Shown here: positions 51,425 to 60,978 of the stretch, one piece after another
Layout of the letters: each line of letters opens with the position of its first letter
Numbering within the stretch: position 1 is the stretch's first letter
DNA from: Enterobacteriaceae bacterium
GTDB taxonomy: Bacteria > Pseudomonadota > Gammaproteobacteria > Enterobacterales > Enterobacteriaceae
Assembly (NCBI GenBank): GCA_031261005.1
Contig: JAISKF010000031.1
Location: forward strand, 1 to 64,000
DNA length: 64,000 nt
Direction of reading: 5' to 3'
The notes under the pieces: model-generated
The model's database searches: none
What the model saw: only the letters and a program-made list of their open reading frames with translations
What the model was told of the DNA's origin: nothing
Translations under genes and position numbers: made by a program

Positions 51425-52069
51425 GTGCAAGAACAAAACGATAGCCCAAAATGTAATATCTTGATCGTGGACGATCACCCATTGATGCGGCGCGGTGTGC
51501 GTCAATTATTAGAACTGGAACCGTCACTGAATATCGTCGGCGAAGCCAGCAACGGTAATGAAGCCATCACTTATGCTGTCCGGCTACTTCCTGATTTAAT
51601 CTTACTTGATCTGAATATGAAAGGTTTATCCGGTCTGGATACCCTGAAAGCGCTGCGTAACGAGGGAATTGCTGCGCGTATTATTGTGCTGACGGTTTCT
51701 GATTCGCGCAGTGATATTTATGCTCTGCTGGACGCAGGCGCAGATGGTTATCTGCTTAAAGACAGCGAACCCGAATTGCTGTTAGAGCAAATCACTAAAG
51801 CCGCTAACGGTGAAAACGTGTTCAGTGACGTTATCCTTGAATATCTGGCAACCCGCGATGACCAAACCGATCCGTTTGAATCCCTCACCGAACGTGAACT
51901 TGACGTTTTGCAAGAAGTGGCGCGCGGTATGTCTAACAAACAAATCGCCTCACATCTGCATATATCCGAAGAAACAGTAAAAGTGCATATCCGCAATATG
52001 CTGCGAAAACTCAACGTCCGCTCACGCGTCGCAGCAACGGTGATGTTTTTAGAGAGGAAAGGGATCTAG
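51425..52069 (+). CDS. narP: Nitrate/nitrite response regulator NarP
   Basis: A 214-residue response regulator. The receiver has the acidic pocket IVDDHPLMRRG, phospho-acceptor Asp62 (LLDLNMKGLSGLD) and Lys in YLLKDSEPE. The C-terminal LuxR-type helix-turn-helix (about residues 150-207) has LTERELDVLQEVARGMSNKQ and HISEETVKVHIRN. It starts at a GTG with GGAG nine bases upstream. It is E. coli NarP-like, and is next to narQ here, unlike in E. coli. Confidence 0.94.
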   Translation: MQEQNDSPKCNILIVDDHPLMRRGVRQLLELEPSLNIVGEASNGNEAITYAVRLLPDLILLDLNMKGLSGLDTLKALRNEGIAARIIVLTVSDSRSDIYALLDAGADGYLLKDSEPELLLEQITKAANGENVFSDVILEYLATRDDQTDPFESLTERELDVLQEVARGMSNKQIASHLHISEETVKVHIRNMLRKLNVRSRVAATVMFLERKGI

Positions 52070-52094
52070 AGTTTAAGTTCATTACTGATAGCGG

Positions 52095-52268
52095 TATAAG
52101 AAATCAGTTAATATATTGATAATAAATAATAATTCGTAGGGGCGGCAACCTGCCGCCCGTTTATTTCATCGTAGTTTGGCGGGCGGTTAACAACCGCCCC
52201 TACGCAAGAACCATATAATTATTTGAAATTTATCGTAATAATATAACTTTTCATTCTGAGTTCAGATT
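52095..52268 (+). repeat. Interspersed palindromic repeat, copy J (near full length)
   Basis: A copy between narP and yffB, good for the family consensus. It has ATATTGATAATAAATAATAA, core hairpin 1 (GGGGCGGCAACCTGCCGCCC), TTATTTCATCGTAGTTTGGC, core hairpin 2 (GGGCGGTTAACAACCGCCCC), and then ATAATTATTTGAAATTTATC. The left terminal repeat is eroded. It fills most of the 52070-52378 gap. Confidence 0.88.
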
Positions 52269-52378
52269 CTATATCTTCTCCTGTTTTTGTCCCGCTAACC
52301 TCAACACCTATTTGCTAATCCCCTCAATTTCCGGCAGGCTTATCATATAGATCTATAAGAGATAACAAGGAATCCATT

Positions 52379-52759
52379 TTGCAAACGACATACAACCTCT
52401 ACGGTATTAAAAACTGCGATACCATTAAAAAAGCGCGCCGTTGGCTGGAAGAACATCAGATCGATTATCGTTTCCATGATTACCGCGCTGACGGTTTAGA
52501 TGACGCGTTATTACAGCGTTTGATTGATAGTTTAGGCTGGGAGGCATTGTTAAATACGCGCGGTACAACCTGGCGTAAACTTAGCGACGAGCAGAAAGCG
52601 GCGGCAACTAACGAAGCGGGAGCAAAAGCCTTGATGCTGACGCAGCCTGCCATCATTAAACGTCCGGTATTAGAATGCGGCAACGAGATGCTGTTAGGTT
52701 TTTCTGCCGAAAGTTATCAGCAATTTACTGGCGGAGAGAGCCGCACTTACAAGGATTAA
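52379..52759 (+). CDS. yffB: ArsC/Spx-family protein YffB
   Basis: A 126-residue thioredoxin-fold protein close to E. coli Yff[20 protein letters not shown] holds the single active-site-type Cys; [16 protein letters not shown] and [10 protein letters not shown] are conserved. Its function is not established. Start is a TTG (52379) with AAGGAA about nine bases upstream. It is six bases from dapE, so likely the first gene of that operon. Confidence 0.92.
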   Translation: MQTTYNLYGIKNCDTIKKARRWLEEHQIDYRFHDYRADGLDDALLQRLIDSLGWEALLNTRGTTWRKLSDEQKAAATNEAGAKALMLTQPAIIKRPVLECGNEMLLGFSAESYQQFTGGESRTYKD

Positions 52760-52765
52760 TAAGCT

Positions 52766-53905
52766 ATGTTCTGTCCGGTTATTACTTTAGCGCAGCAGCT
52801 AATCAAACGTCCCTCTCTTAGCCCAAATGATGAGGGCTGTCAGCAGTTGATAATTGATCGCCTCAAAGCCATCGGTTTTACCGTTGAAGAGATGAATTTT
52901 GGCGATACCCTGAATTTTTGGGCTTGGCGCGGCAGCAATAATATCAACGCACCCACGCTCGCCTTTGCCGGTCATACTGATGTCGTTCCTGTCGGTGATG
53001 AAAGCCATTGGTCGCAGCCGCCTTTTGAACCAACGATTCGTGATGGTTTTCTGTACGGGCGCGGCGCAGCAGATATGAAAGGTTCACTGGCGGCGATGGT
53101 AGTTGCCGCAGAACGTTTTGTCACCGTTAATCCCTATCATCACGGGCGTTTAGCTTTTTTGATTACTTCCGATGAAGAAGCCAGCGCGGTTAACGGAACA
53201 GTAAAAGTGGTTGAAGCGCTGCGCGCGCGCCAGGAACGCGTGGATTATTGTCTGGTCGGTGAGCCGTCCAGTAACGAGCGTGTCGGTGATGTGGTGAAAA
53301 ATGGGCGGCGCGGTTCGATCACCGCTAATCTGACCATTCACGGTACACAAGGTCATGTCGCTTATCCGCATCTGGCGGATAATCCGGTCCATCGTGCTGC
53401 GCCATTTATCCATGAGCTGGTGAGTACCGAATGGGATCGCGGCAATGAGTTTTTCCCTGCAACCAGTATGCAGATCGCCAATATTCATGCCGGAACCGGC
53501 AGTAATAACGTGATACCTGCCGATCTGTTTATTCAGTTTAACTTCCGTTACAGCACCGAACTGACTGATGAACAGATTAAGCAAAAAGTTCAGGCAATGC
53601 TGGATCGCTATCAGTTGCGTTACACTCTTGAGTGGAATCTCTCCGGTAAGCCATTCTTAACACCGCGCGGAAAGCTGGTTGATGCAGTAACTTACGCCAT
53701 TGAATCTTATGCTTCTATTACACCGCAATTACTTACCAATGGCGGTACATCTGACGGGCGTTTTATCGCGCAGATGGGGACACAAGTCGTTGAACTTGGT
53801 CCGGTAAATTCGACGATCCATAAAGTGAATGAATGCGTTAAAGCGGCTGATCTACAGCTACTTAGCCGTATGTATCAGAAAATTATGGAGCAATTGTTAG
53901 TATGA
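52766..53905 (+). CDS. dapE: Succinyl-diaminopimelate desuccinylase
   Basis: A 379-residue M20 metallohydrolase of lysine and diaminopimelate synthesis. Zinc ligands are in [20 protein letters not shown] and SDEEAS (catalytic Glu); the dimerisation domain and the terminal [14 protein letters not shown] follow. It overlaps the next gene by four bases (ATGA). The substrate of DapA's pathway links it to dapA at 61 kb. Confidence 0.96.
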   Translation: MFCPVITLAQQLIKRPSLSPNDEGCQQLIIDRLKAIGFTVEEMNFGDTLNFWAWRGSNNINAPTLAFAGHTDVVPVGDESHWSQPPFEPTIRDGFLYGRGAADMKGSLAAMVVAAERFVTVNPYHHGRLAFLITSDEEASAVNGTVKVVEALRARQERVDYCLVGEPSSNERVGDVVKNGRRGSITANLTIHGTQGHVAYPHLADNPVHRAAPFIHELVSTEWDRGNEFFPATSMQIANIHAGTGSNNVIPADLFIQFNFRYSTELTDEQIKQKVQAMLDRYQLRYTLEWNLSGKPFLTPRGKLVDAVTYAIESYASITPQLLTNGGTSDGRFIAQMGTQVVELGPVNSTIHKVNECVKAADLQLLSRMYQKIMEQLLV

Positions 53906-54582
53906 GTGCCGTTAATGTAATGAGCAGCGCGATGCTTACCGGTCAGAGTGATAAACATCTGGCTACGCTATCGGGCAATCATCGTTTACAGCCGGAAGCG
54001 GTAAATGCGTTTTTCGCCATGCAGACAGCAGCACGGCAAGCAGGATTTAATCTACAACCCGCCAGTACCTTTCGCGATTTCGCCAGACAGCAAACCATCT
54101 GGAACGAGAAATTTCGCGGATTGCGTCCGGTGCTGGACGCAGCAAGCCAGCCGCTCGATATTACTCACCTTAATGATGAGCAACGTTGCTGCGCCATTTT
54201 GCGCTGGTCTGCGCTGCCTGGTGCAAGTCGTCATCATTGGGGAACGGATCTGGATATTTACGATCCCGACTTATTACCTGCCAGTCAAAAGTTACAGCTT
54301 GAACCCAGTGAATATGAAGATGGTGGCTATTTCGCGCCGTTAACGCGCTGGTTAACAGCAAATATGACAAATTTTGGCTTTTATCGCCCTTTTGTTGATA
54401 ATCATGGCGGTGTCGCCGTCGAGCCGTGGCATCTTAGTTATGTACCGCTGGCAAAATCCGCCGAACAGATGCTAACACCGGAATTGTTGTTATCGGTCTG
54501 GCAGGATAAAGATATTGCCGGTTACGATTGGCTTTCGCATCATCTTGAGCAGGTATTTAAGTGTTATATCAATAATAATTAA
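53902..54582 (+). CDS. M15-family D-alanyl-D-alanine carboxypeptidase-like protein
   Basis: A 226-residue VanY-type peptidase. The zinc site is seen as [13 protein letters not shown] (His, Asp ligands) and VEPWHLSY (Glu catalytic, His ligand). No signal peptide is apparent, so either it stays in the cytosol or it uses another exit. It is coupled to dapE by a four-base overlap. The end of the reading frame (YINNN-stop) is made from repeat copy K, so the natural C-terminus may have been replaced. Confidence 0.85.
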   Translation: MSAVNVMSSAMLTGQSDKHLATLSGNHRLQPEAVNAFFAMQTAARQAGFNLQPASTFRDFARQQTIWNEKFRGLRPVLDAASQPLDITHLNDEQRCCAILRWSALPGASRHHWGTDLDIYDPDLLPASQKLQLEPSEYEDGGYFAPLTRWLTANMTNFGFYRPFVDNHGGVAVEPWHLSYVPLAKSAEQMLTPELLLSVWQDKDIAGYDWLSHHLEQVFKCYINNN

Positions 54583-54688
54583 AAAATAAATTGTAGAGAC
54601 GACAATCTGTCGCGCCTACGAAAAACCAGATGATTTCAATGAGTTAAACGCACATAATTATTTAAAATTTATAGTAATAAAAATAAGA
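54566..54688 (+). repeat. Interspersed palindromic repeat, copy K
   Basis: A copy from inside the end of the M15 gene to just before ypfN: ATCAATAATAATTAAAAAAT, a core hairpin (GAGACGACAATCTGTCGCGCC), CTACGAAAAACCAGATGATTT and ATAATTATTTAAAATTTATA. Both terminal repeats are missing or eroded. Confidence 0.8.
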
Positions 54689-54697
54689 GGCATCACA

Positions 54698-54910
54698 ATG
54701 CAATGGCTTTCACATTACTGGTGGATCATTCTGATCATTTTGATCGGTATGTTTATCAATGGCATCAAGGCGTTATCCAGAATTAATTATTACAAATCAC
54801 TAACGCGGGAATCAAAACTACCGCCTCACCGCGATAACAATGCCGCGTGGGATAAAGAGGAAGATGAGAAGTGGGAAAAAAGTAATAACGAGAACAGCGA
54901 TAAAAAATAA
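54698..54910 (+). CDS. ypfN: Small membrane protein YpfN (UPF0370)
   Basis: A 70-residue protein with one N-terminal membrane helix (about residues 5-24, WWIILIILIGMFINGI) and a highly charged tail with LPPHRDNNAAWD, the family mark. Function unknown. AGAGG lies before the ATG. Confidence 0.9.
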   Translation: MQWLSHYWWIILIILIGMFINGIKALSRINYYKSLTRESKLPPHRDNNAAWDKEEDEKWEKSNNENSDKK

Positions 54911-54921
54911 ATTACTCGTCA

Positions 54922-54942
54922 GGGCAACACGTGTTGTTGCCC
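54922..54942. terminator. Hairpin between convergent ypfN and tmcA
   Basis: An 8-bp stem (GGGCAACA/TGTTGCCC) with a 5-base loop right before the tmcA stop codon; it may end either transcript. No strong T-run. Confidence 0.4.
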
Positions 54943-54943
54943 G

Positions 54944-56989
54944 TCAACAAACCGGTATCTTCGCTTCAACCCAACGCTGCCAGTAAGTACATTGCTCTGA
55001 GTCCAATGTTTGTAACGCCGCGCCTACTTCTTCCCGCCACAATCGAACCAGCGCTTTACGTCCGCTCACTTGTTGCTGCTCAATTAACACCGCCATTGCT
55101 GTTTGCTGCTCCAACCATTGCCGCAAGCTGTAACATACTGCCTGTTGATGGCGCAGTAAGCGATATAACGAAACTTGGCTGGCTTCGATCGTGCGGTGAG
55201 CAAAGGCAAATCCTGCCAGCTCGCGCCAGTCTTCTTCGGTTAACGGAGCGGGAATAATATCCGTCACGTAGTGCAATTTAACGCACGGCAATAGTTGATT
55301 AAGGAAGAAATGCCGTTGAGCGCGGCGCGCTAATTTGATCGCCGCTTGGTTGAAAGGAACGATCGCCATCGCTGAATAACAACCGCTGCTGGCTTCTTTA
55401 TGGCTGCCCAGATGAATCAGCTCAAAGCCGCAAGCCTGCCAGAATTGCCAGAGTTCATCGGTATAACCAAAGCTGACAGAGAGATAATCCAGCCCGCGCT
55501 GTTTGGCTTGCTCAATTTGCTGTGTGATCATGGCGTGAGCAATACCTTGTCGGCGCAATGCGCTGTTAACGGCTATGCGGCTGATTCGCATGGAACGCAA
55601 TTGCGGCGCTTGATACTCTGCGCCATGCGCTGCCAGTGATTGTGCGACCAAATTTCCGCGCGGTCGTCTGCGCCCTGCCCATACTTCACGCGCGAGATCG
55701 GCGGATAATCCGCCCTCTTCCACCAGCCAAAGTGCAGCAATCACCGATTGTTGCTGATCTAAACCAACGGCAAATGTTTGCCCTACCGCATCAAACAAAC
55801 GACGCAGATCCAGCGGACTGGTGCGGTAATGCGCGCTGGTCAGCAATCCATAAAACTGATGCAATAAATGCGGATTTTCCGTGAGTTGCTGCTGACTCAG
55901 CGAGGTGATTTGCTGTAATACGCCCGCGTGTTCAGGCAAGCGATTTTCAGCGTCCATCAATAATAGCTGATTAATGATGCGCTCTAGCGGATCATTATCT
56001 GCCCAGCGAATCGGTTGTTGCAGGGCGAGTAAATTCAGTTCTGGCAATTCAGCACACAGTTTGAGTAAAAAACCTCTGCCACTGCCTTCATAACCTTGCA
56101 CGGTGGTAGTCATCAACACGCGCGGGAAGAACTTCATTAAGCGCTTGAGCTGCGGCGCGGGAATGGCGGCGGCTTCATCAATAATCAGCCAGTCAACATT
56201 TGTTGGCGCTTCAGACTGACAAACTGCCAGCAGAGCATCAGGAGCGAAGAACATGACGCGATTTTGCGCCCAACGCTGCAATGTCTCTGTTGCAGATTGA
56301 TTCGGTGCAGTCAGCCAGATTTGCCCGCTGCCGTGCCACTGCGCCGCTAACATACCTGCCAGCGTTGATTTACCGCGCCCGCGTCGGGCGATCAGTGCGT
56401 AATAACCGCGATCGCCATTCAATAATGTTGTTAATAGATTTTGCTGCTCGGCGGTTGCACTGTTATTGGGCTGTATCCATGCCGGACGCGATTTCAGTAA
56501 CGGTGCAGAAAATTCTGTGCCTTGCTGCCAAAACAATACATCACTATCAGCGTTCACTGTTTGCTGAAAATAAGTCACAAAATTCGGCGTGGCAATAGCG
56601 TATTGGCTTTCGCTCCAACGCAAGCTGTCAGAGTCAGGCGTCTGCGCCCAAGTTTGCCAGTCAGGTAATAGCAATACCAGCAAACTGCCCGCAGCAAGCG
56701 TGCCGGAAACGGCGGCAAGCGCTTCTACATTTAGCCCATCGGTAGCGTCAAAAACCAGATGATGAAATTCCGATCCCAATAAATTATGGACGGTAGCAGG
56801 TTTGCGTTGCGGATTCGGATAATCGGTTAGCGGTGTGCTGGCGATCCATAACCAATCACCGTGATATTTTTCACTAAGATTAAGCGCTTGTTGCCGACAC
56901 CATAACGCTTGCCCGCTGAGGATCAGCAGACGGCGCACGCCAGATCGCTGCATTTGATTTAAGCAGGAGGTTAAGTCGAGGCTTATCAT
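54944..56989 (-). CDS. tmcA: tRNA(Met) cytidine acetyltransferase TmcA
   Basis: A 681-residue enzyme forming N4-acetylcytidine at the wobble position of elongator tRNA-Met. Domains: an N-terminal DUF1726-like region, an RNA-helicase-like ATPase with Walker A ARRGRGKSTLAG (about residues 200-212) and WLIIDEAAAIPAPQL, and a GNAT acetyltransferase domain with RISRIAVNSALRRQGIAHAM. It follows the YeaL-type gene by three bases. E. coli has it in the same place (ypfI). Confidence 0.95.
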   Translation of the reverse strand: MISLDLTSCLNQMQRSGVRRLLILSGQALWCRQQALNLSEKYHGDWLWIASTPLTDYPNPQRKPATVHNLLGSEFHHLVFDATDGLNVEALAAVSGTLAAGSLLVLLLPDWQTWAQTPDSDSLRWSESQYAIATPNFVTYFQQTVNADSDVLFWQQGTEFSAPLLKSRPAWIQPNNSATAEQQNLLTTLLNGDRGYYALIARRGRGKSTLAGMLAAQWHGSGQIWLTAPNQSATETLQRWAQNRVMFFAPDALLAVCQSEAPTNVDWLIIDEAAAIPAPQLKRLMKFFPRVLMTTTVQGYEGSGRGFLLKLCAELPELNLLALQQPIRWADNDPLERIINQLLLMDAENRLPEHAGVLQQITSLSQQQLTENPHLLHQFYGLLTSAHYRTSPLDLRRLFDAVGQTFAVGLDQQQSVIAALWLVEEGGLSADLAREVWAGRRRPRGNLVAQSLAAHGAEYQAPQLRSMRISRIAVNSALRRQGIAHAMITQQIEQAKQRGLDYLSVSFGYTDELWQFWQACGFELIHLGSHKEASSGCYSAMAIVPFNQAAIKLARRAQRHFFLNQLLPCVKLHYVTDIIPAPLTEEDWRELAGFAFAHRTIEASQVSLYRLLRHQQAVCYSLRQWLEQQTAMAVLIEQQQVSGRKALVRLWREEVGAALQTLDSEQCTYWQRWVEAKIPVC

Positions 56990-56992
56990 CTT

Positions 56993-57445
56993 TTAGGTTT
57001 TATCAATAATCAGTGACAACATACCGGCAGCAATCATCGGACCGACCGGCACTCCGCGAAAAAAAGCAACGCCGATAATCGTACCGATCAATAATCCCGT
57101 GACAATTGTTGGGTGATAACTCATCAACGTTAAACCGCGCCCCGCCAGCCAAGCAACCAGAATACCAATCACAATTGCTGCCAGTGATTTCCAGTTAACA
57201 AATACCTGCATCAATGCCGATGCAGTCATATTGCTGGTTGCCAGCGGGATCATGACCACAATGGTCAAAATAATCAGCCCTGCTGTCATGCCATATTTCT
57301 GAACCATAGGAAAAGCAGCCGCGAGCGGCGTCAGGCGCATAATCAAAATGATCAGAATAGCGATAGTCACCGCATTGTTATGACTTAAAATACCCAGCCC
57401 TGCCAGAACGAGCAGGACAATAAGTGTAGGATCGATACTGGACAT
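56993..57445 (-). CDS. yeaL: DUF441 membrane protein (YeaL-like)
   Basis: A 150-residue hydrophobic protein with about four membrane helices, matching the UPF0756/DUF441 family (E. coli YeaL, 148). Typical are GIWS-like [23 protein letters not shown] and [28 protein letters not shown]. Function unknown. It is three bases from tmcA and so probably co-transcribed, unlike in E. coli, where the two are unlinked. Confidence 0.88.
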   Translation of the reverse strand: MSSIDPTLIVLLVLAGLGILSHNNAVTIAILIILIMRLTPLAAAFPMVQKYGMTAGLIILTIVVMIPLATSNMTASALMQVFVNWKSLAAIVIGILVAWLAGRGLTLMSYHPTIVTGLLIGTIIGVAFFRGVPVGPMIAAGMLSLIIDKT

Positions 57446-57571
57446 GGATTGAAATTCTCTGGATTGGGGAGCTGTGCGGTTATTTTATACGATGATGAGG
57501 CTAACCGCCGGATAGTGATCTAATCCGGCAATTAGCATAACGCAAATCGGGCAGGAATTATAACTTATCAA

Positions 57572-58459
57572 TTACAACTTATCGGCAGCGAATGTATTAC
57601 ATTGGCGATAATCGCCGCTATCAAATCCGCGTTTAAACCATGTATAACGCTGCTGAGAAGTACCGTGCGTAAAGCTGTCAGGGATCACGCGACCGGTACT
57701 TTGCTTTTGCAGGCGATCATCACCAATCGCTTGTGCCGCATTCAGCGCCTCTTCAATATCACCACTTTCTAATACGTTTTGCTGCTTCATGCTGTTGCCC
57801 CAAACACCGGCGAAGCAGTCAGCTTGCAGCTCTTGTTTCACGGATAACTGATTAACTTCCGCTTGATTGCGCGCTTTCTGCTGCATCGCACGAACTTTAT
57901 CGCTGATACCCAATAGATTTTGTACGTGATGCCCGACTTCATGCGCGACAACATACGCTTCAGCAAAGTCACCGCCTGCTTTTAGTTTGTTTTCCATATC
58001 CTGATAGAACGATAAATCGATATAGACGGTTTTATCCAGCGGGCAGTAAAACGGGCCCATCACCGATTCACCTGTGCCGCAGCCAGTGCGGGTTGCGCCG
58101 CGATATAGCACTAATTTTGGATCTTGATAAACGCTGCCTTGCTGTTTAAAAATCGTACCCCATGTATCTTCCGTCGATGCCAGAACCACTGACGTGAATT
58201 TTGCCATTTCATTATCTTGCGGAGAAGAAACTGGCGCTGAACGCTGCTGCGTCTGAGTGATGGAAGATCCGTCGCCTGTCAGTAATGGCGTTAAATCGAC
58301 GCCGTAATAACCGGCAACCAGCACCACCACTAGCAAAACTAATCCGCCTTTGCCGCGCGGCAGACGAAAACCGCCGCCACCTGATCCGGTAGAAAAACCA
58401 TTAGAATTTTCACGGCGATCTTCCACGTTATTGCTTTCCCGACGACCTTGCCAGCGCAT
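57572..58459 (-). CDS. ypfJ: Predicted zinc metallopeptidase YpfJ
   Basis: A 295-residue membrane-anchored protein. One membrane helix near residues 36-58 ([20 protein letters not shown]) is followed by a neutral zinc metallopeptidase domain with HEVGHHVQ and the downstream [10 protein letters not shown] glutamine-Asp region. The Cys residues in [15 protein letters not shown] match YpfJ. Physiological substrate unknown. Upstream lie two tandem repeats (copies L and M). Confidence 0.92.
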   Translation of the reverse strand: MRWQGRRESNNVEDRRENSNGFSTGSGGGGFRLPRGKGGLVLLVVVLVAGYYGVDLTPLLTGDGSSITQTQQRSAPVSSPQDNEMAKFTSVVLASTEDTWGTIFKQQGSVYQDPKLVLYRGATRTGCGTGESVMGPFYCPLDKTVYIDLSFYQDMENKLKAGGDFAEAYVVAHEVGHHVQNLLGISDKVRAMQQKARNQAEVNQLSVKQELQADCFAGVWGNSMKQQNVLESGDIEEALNAAQAIGDDRLQKQSTGRVIPDSFTHGTSQQRYTWFKRGFDSGDYRQCNTFAADKL

Positions 58460-58505
58460 AATTTTATCTCTCGTTATTGAATTACTTTTAGCCCAATGTT
58501 TGAGC

Positions 58506-58706
58506 TAACTTGAAAGTCTGATAAGAATTTATATTATTACTATGAATTTCAAATAATTATATGATTTTTAAATAGAGGCGACAATCTGCCGTCCGCCAAT
58601 CCATAGTGAAATCAACAGGCGGCAAATTGCCGCTACTACGAATTATTCTTTATTATCAATTCATTAACCTACTATTTTCGCTATTTTATTATCCAGACTT
58701 AACATT
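58506..58706 (-). repeat. Interspersed palindromic repeat, copy L (near full length)
   Basis: A reverse-orientation copy, about 200 bases. Its ends are TAACTTGAAAGTCTGATAAG and TTATCCAGACTTAACATTAA. It has ATTTCAAATAATTATATGAT, a GAGGCGACAATCTGCCGTCC hairpin, CCATAGTGAAATCAAC, an AGGCGGCAAATTGCCGCTA hairpin and AATTATTCTTTATTATCAAT. Confidence 0.85.
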
Positions 58707-58767
58707 AATTTATTTTATTAGATCTGATTTGAGTATAGGTAGAAAACTAGAAAATGCTCATTAGATT

Positions 58768-58966
58768 AATCAGCGGTTTAGATAAGTAATTATATTATTA
58801 CGATAAATTTCAAATAATTATATGGTTCTTGCGTAGGGGAGGTTGTTAACCGCCCGCCAAACCACGATGAAATAAACGGACGACAAGTTACCGCCACTGT
58901 AAATTATTTTTTATTATCAATACATTAACTGAACATGTTTACCATTCTCTTATCCCAACCTCAGGT
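58768..58966 (-). repeat. Interspersed palindromic repeat, copy M (near full length)
   Basis: A second reverse-orientation copy 61 bases after L, head to tail with it. It has AATCAGCGGTTTAGATAAG, ATTTCAAATAATTATATGGT, TAGGGGAGGTTGTTAACCGCC, a degenerate second core, TATTATCAATACATTAACTG and the terminal repeat CTTATCCCAACCTCAGGT. L, M and the terminator account for nearly all of the 58460-59082 gap. Confidence 0.85.
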
Positions 58967-59014
58967 GAGATTCGATAGGAATCGTTTTTTAAAAAGGAGA
59001 TAGCTGGAAATTAA

Positions 59015-59036
59015 AAAGCCGGAATTAACCGGCTTT
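59015..59036 (-). terminator. Terminator of purC
   Basis: An 8-bp stem (AAAGCCGG/CCGGCTTT) with a 6-base loop, followed on the purC strand by TTAATTTCC. Confidence 0.85.
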
Positions 59037-59082
59037 AGAGGTTGTTATAACAAAAAACGGCAATACGAAATCGATTGCGTCA

Positions 59083-59796
59083 TCAGTCCAAATTAATACC
59101 CAGACGATGCGCTACTTCTTCATACGCTTCAATCAAGCCGCCAAGACTTTGACGGAAACGGTCTTTATCCATTTTATTCAGTGTGGTTTTATCCCACAGA
59201 CGGCTGCCATCTGGAGAGAATTCATCACCCAGAACGATTTCGCCTTTAAACAAACCAAACTCTAGTTTGAAGTCCACCAGAATCAGACCGGCATCATCAA
59301 ACAGTTTACCCAGCACTTCATTCGCTTTGTAACTCAGTTCTTTCATGCGAGCCAGATTAGACTCATTCACCCAGCCAAAGGTCTTACAGTAAGATTCATT
59401 AACCATTGGATCGTGCATAGCATCATTTTTCAGAAACAAATCGAAAATTGGCGGATTCAGTTCCAGACCCTCTTCAATGCCTAAACGACGAACCAGAGAA
59501 CCAGCGGAACGATTGCGGATAACACACTCAACCGGCACCATCTGTAATTTTTTAACCAAAACTTCGGTATCGGAAAGAAGACTTACCATCTGTGTTGGAA
59601 TGCCTGCTTCTTCCAGTTTGCTCATGATGAAATAATTAAACTTATTATTCACCATTCCCTTGCGATCAAACTGCTCAATACGTTGCCCGTCCAGCGCTGA
59701 GGTGTCATTACGAAATTCCAGAACCAGCAGATCTGGGTCCTCTGTTGTATAAACGGTTTTTGCCTTACCACGATAAAGTTCGGCTACTTTTTGCAT
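59083..59796 (-). CDS. purC: Phosphoribosylaminoimidazole-succinocarboxamide synthase
   Basis: A 237-residue enzyme of purine synthesis joining CAIR and aspartate. [20 protein letters not shown] at the N-terminus, [16 protein letters not shown] and [23 protein letters not shown] are hallmarks. Length equals E. coli PurC. GGAG precedes the ATG. It follows bamC, as in E. coli, with a terminator in between. Confidence 0.97.
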   Translation of the reverse strand: MQKVAELYRGKAKTVYTTEDPDLLVLEFRNDTSALDGQRIEQFDRKGMVNNKFNYFIMSKLEEAGIPTQMVSLLSDTEVLVKKLQMVPVECVIRNRSAGSLVRRLGIEEGLELNPPIFDLFLKNDAMHDPMVNESYCKTFGWVNESNLARMKELSYKANEVLGKLFDDAGLILVDFKLEFGLFKGEIVLGDEFSPDGSRLWDKTTLNKMDKDRFRQSLGGLIEAYEEVAHRLGINLD

Positions 59797-59850
59797 CTTC
59801 AGTAATCTCCGTTGATTAAAAATAAATGAATTTCTGTTGACGGTGGAATA

Positions 59851-59875
59851 AAAAAGGGGCGTACAGCCCCTTTTT
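59851..59875 (-). terminator. Terminator between bamC and purC
   Basis: A perfect 10-bp stem (AAAAAGGGGC/GCCCCTTTTT) with a 5-base loop, with further T beyond it on the bamC strand. Confidence 0.9.
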
Positions 59876-59881
59876 TATCAT

Positions 59882-60925
59882 TTAGTTACTCCCGGATTCC
59901 CGGTTAAACGCTGCCTGTAGTATCGTTACCAGCGAGTCGTTATCGCTGTCTTTTACTACCTGACCTTTATCTGTACTGAACTGCACGCTACTGCGATTTT
60001 CTAAATCACCCACCTGAAGTTTGTATTCGCCATTCTTCAGACTTGGTTCAGAAACACCCAGATCTGACCAATTTGCTCTTGATGATTTGTAGGTTACGTT
60101 AATCAAGCCTTGAGGTTTATTACGTTCGGTGATTTCCATACCAACGCTTTGTAATACCGCTGGCAGACGTTCCCAAATGTAACTAAATGGTGTGCGAATA
60201 ATAATAACCGGTAAGCCGGTATCATCATGCGCGCCTTGAAGAACGATATTTCCGCCATTTTTCCGTGCTTTTTGAGCTTCCAGATCGTGTTGTTTTTTAT
60301 CCATCACTTCACTGATACTGTTCAGCATGTTGATGCTGTAACGCTGTAAGCTGGAGCTGGCTATATCGCTAACACTCTTATCACCGCTTTTTAACTCAAG
60401 TGTTTTAACAGAAAGCTGATTCTGATAACCCTGAGACTGAACGGAGATTTGATAACGCGCGCTGTATGCTGCATTTTCATCATTACGCTGCCAGTCAACC
60501 CAATCAGTGGTTAATGTTTTGTTGGCATCTTGACGATCGGTAATTTTGTAGCCTTTTTGATCCAGTGCATCAATCAATTGAGACCAAAGCGCTTTATTAT
60601 CAGCACTGTTCTCTAATGAAAGCGTAGCGGAATCGCTTGAAGACTGCACGCGAGAACCGCTCACTAATGCCAATGGCTGTGATGGCGGGCGAATATCCAG
60701 CTCCATTCCAGTACGACCTTCTGCAACTGGACGGTTATTCACCGCATACTGACCATTCTGAGCAGGCAAAATCATGCCTGCCGGTGCGTGTAATTCCTTT
60801 AATGCAGGTGCTTTCAAATAGTCATCATCGCCATTTGCTTGCTGTTTATATGACTGATCGTTAGAACAAGCCGCCAACAATACGACCAATGAAACACCAA
60901 CTATTTTCTGTAATGAGTTAACCAT
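59882..60925 (-). CDS. bamC: Outer-membrane assembly lipoprotein BamC
   Basis: A 347-residue lipoprotein of the BAM complex (NlpB). The lipobox LAAC gives the lipidated Cys near residue 20. The unstructured N-terminal segment (about 25-85, with YLKAPALKELHAPAGMILP) binds BamD; two helix-grip domains follow (about 100-215 and 225-345). It is downstream of dapA, as in E. coli. Confidence 0.95.
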   Translation of the reverse strand: MVNSLQKIVGVSLVVLLAACSNDQSYKQQANGDDDYLKAPALKELHAPAGMILPAQNGQYAVNNRPVAEGRTGMELDIRPPSQPLALVSGSRVQSSSDSATLSLENSADNKALWSQLIDALDQKGYKITDRQDANKTLTTDWVDWQRNDENAAYSARYQISVQSQGYQNQLSVKTLELKSGDKSVSDIASSSLQRYSINMLNSISEVMDKKQHDLEAQKARKNGGNIVLQGAHDDTGLPVIIIRTPFSYIWERLPAVLQSVGMEITERNKPQGLINVTYKSSRANWSDLGVSEPSLKNGEYKLQVGDLENRSSVQFSTDKGQVVKDSDNDSLVTILQAAFNRESGSN

Positions 60926-60944
60926 TAAATTTTCCTAAAATTTA

Positions 60945-60976
60945 TATACCCTGCATCTTTCTGGATACAGGGTATA
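60945..60976 (-). other. Hairpin in the dapA-bamC spacer
   Basis: A 9-bp stem (TATACCCTG/CAGGGTATA) with a 14-base loop between the dapA stop and the bamC start. No T-run follows, so it may be a processing or stabilising hairpin rather than a terminator. Confidence 0.45.
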
Positions 60977-60978
60977 AC

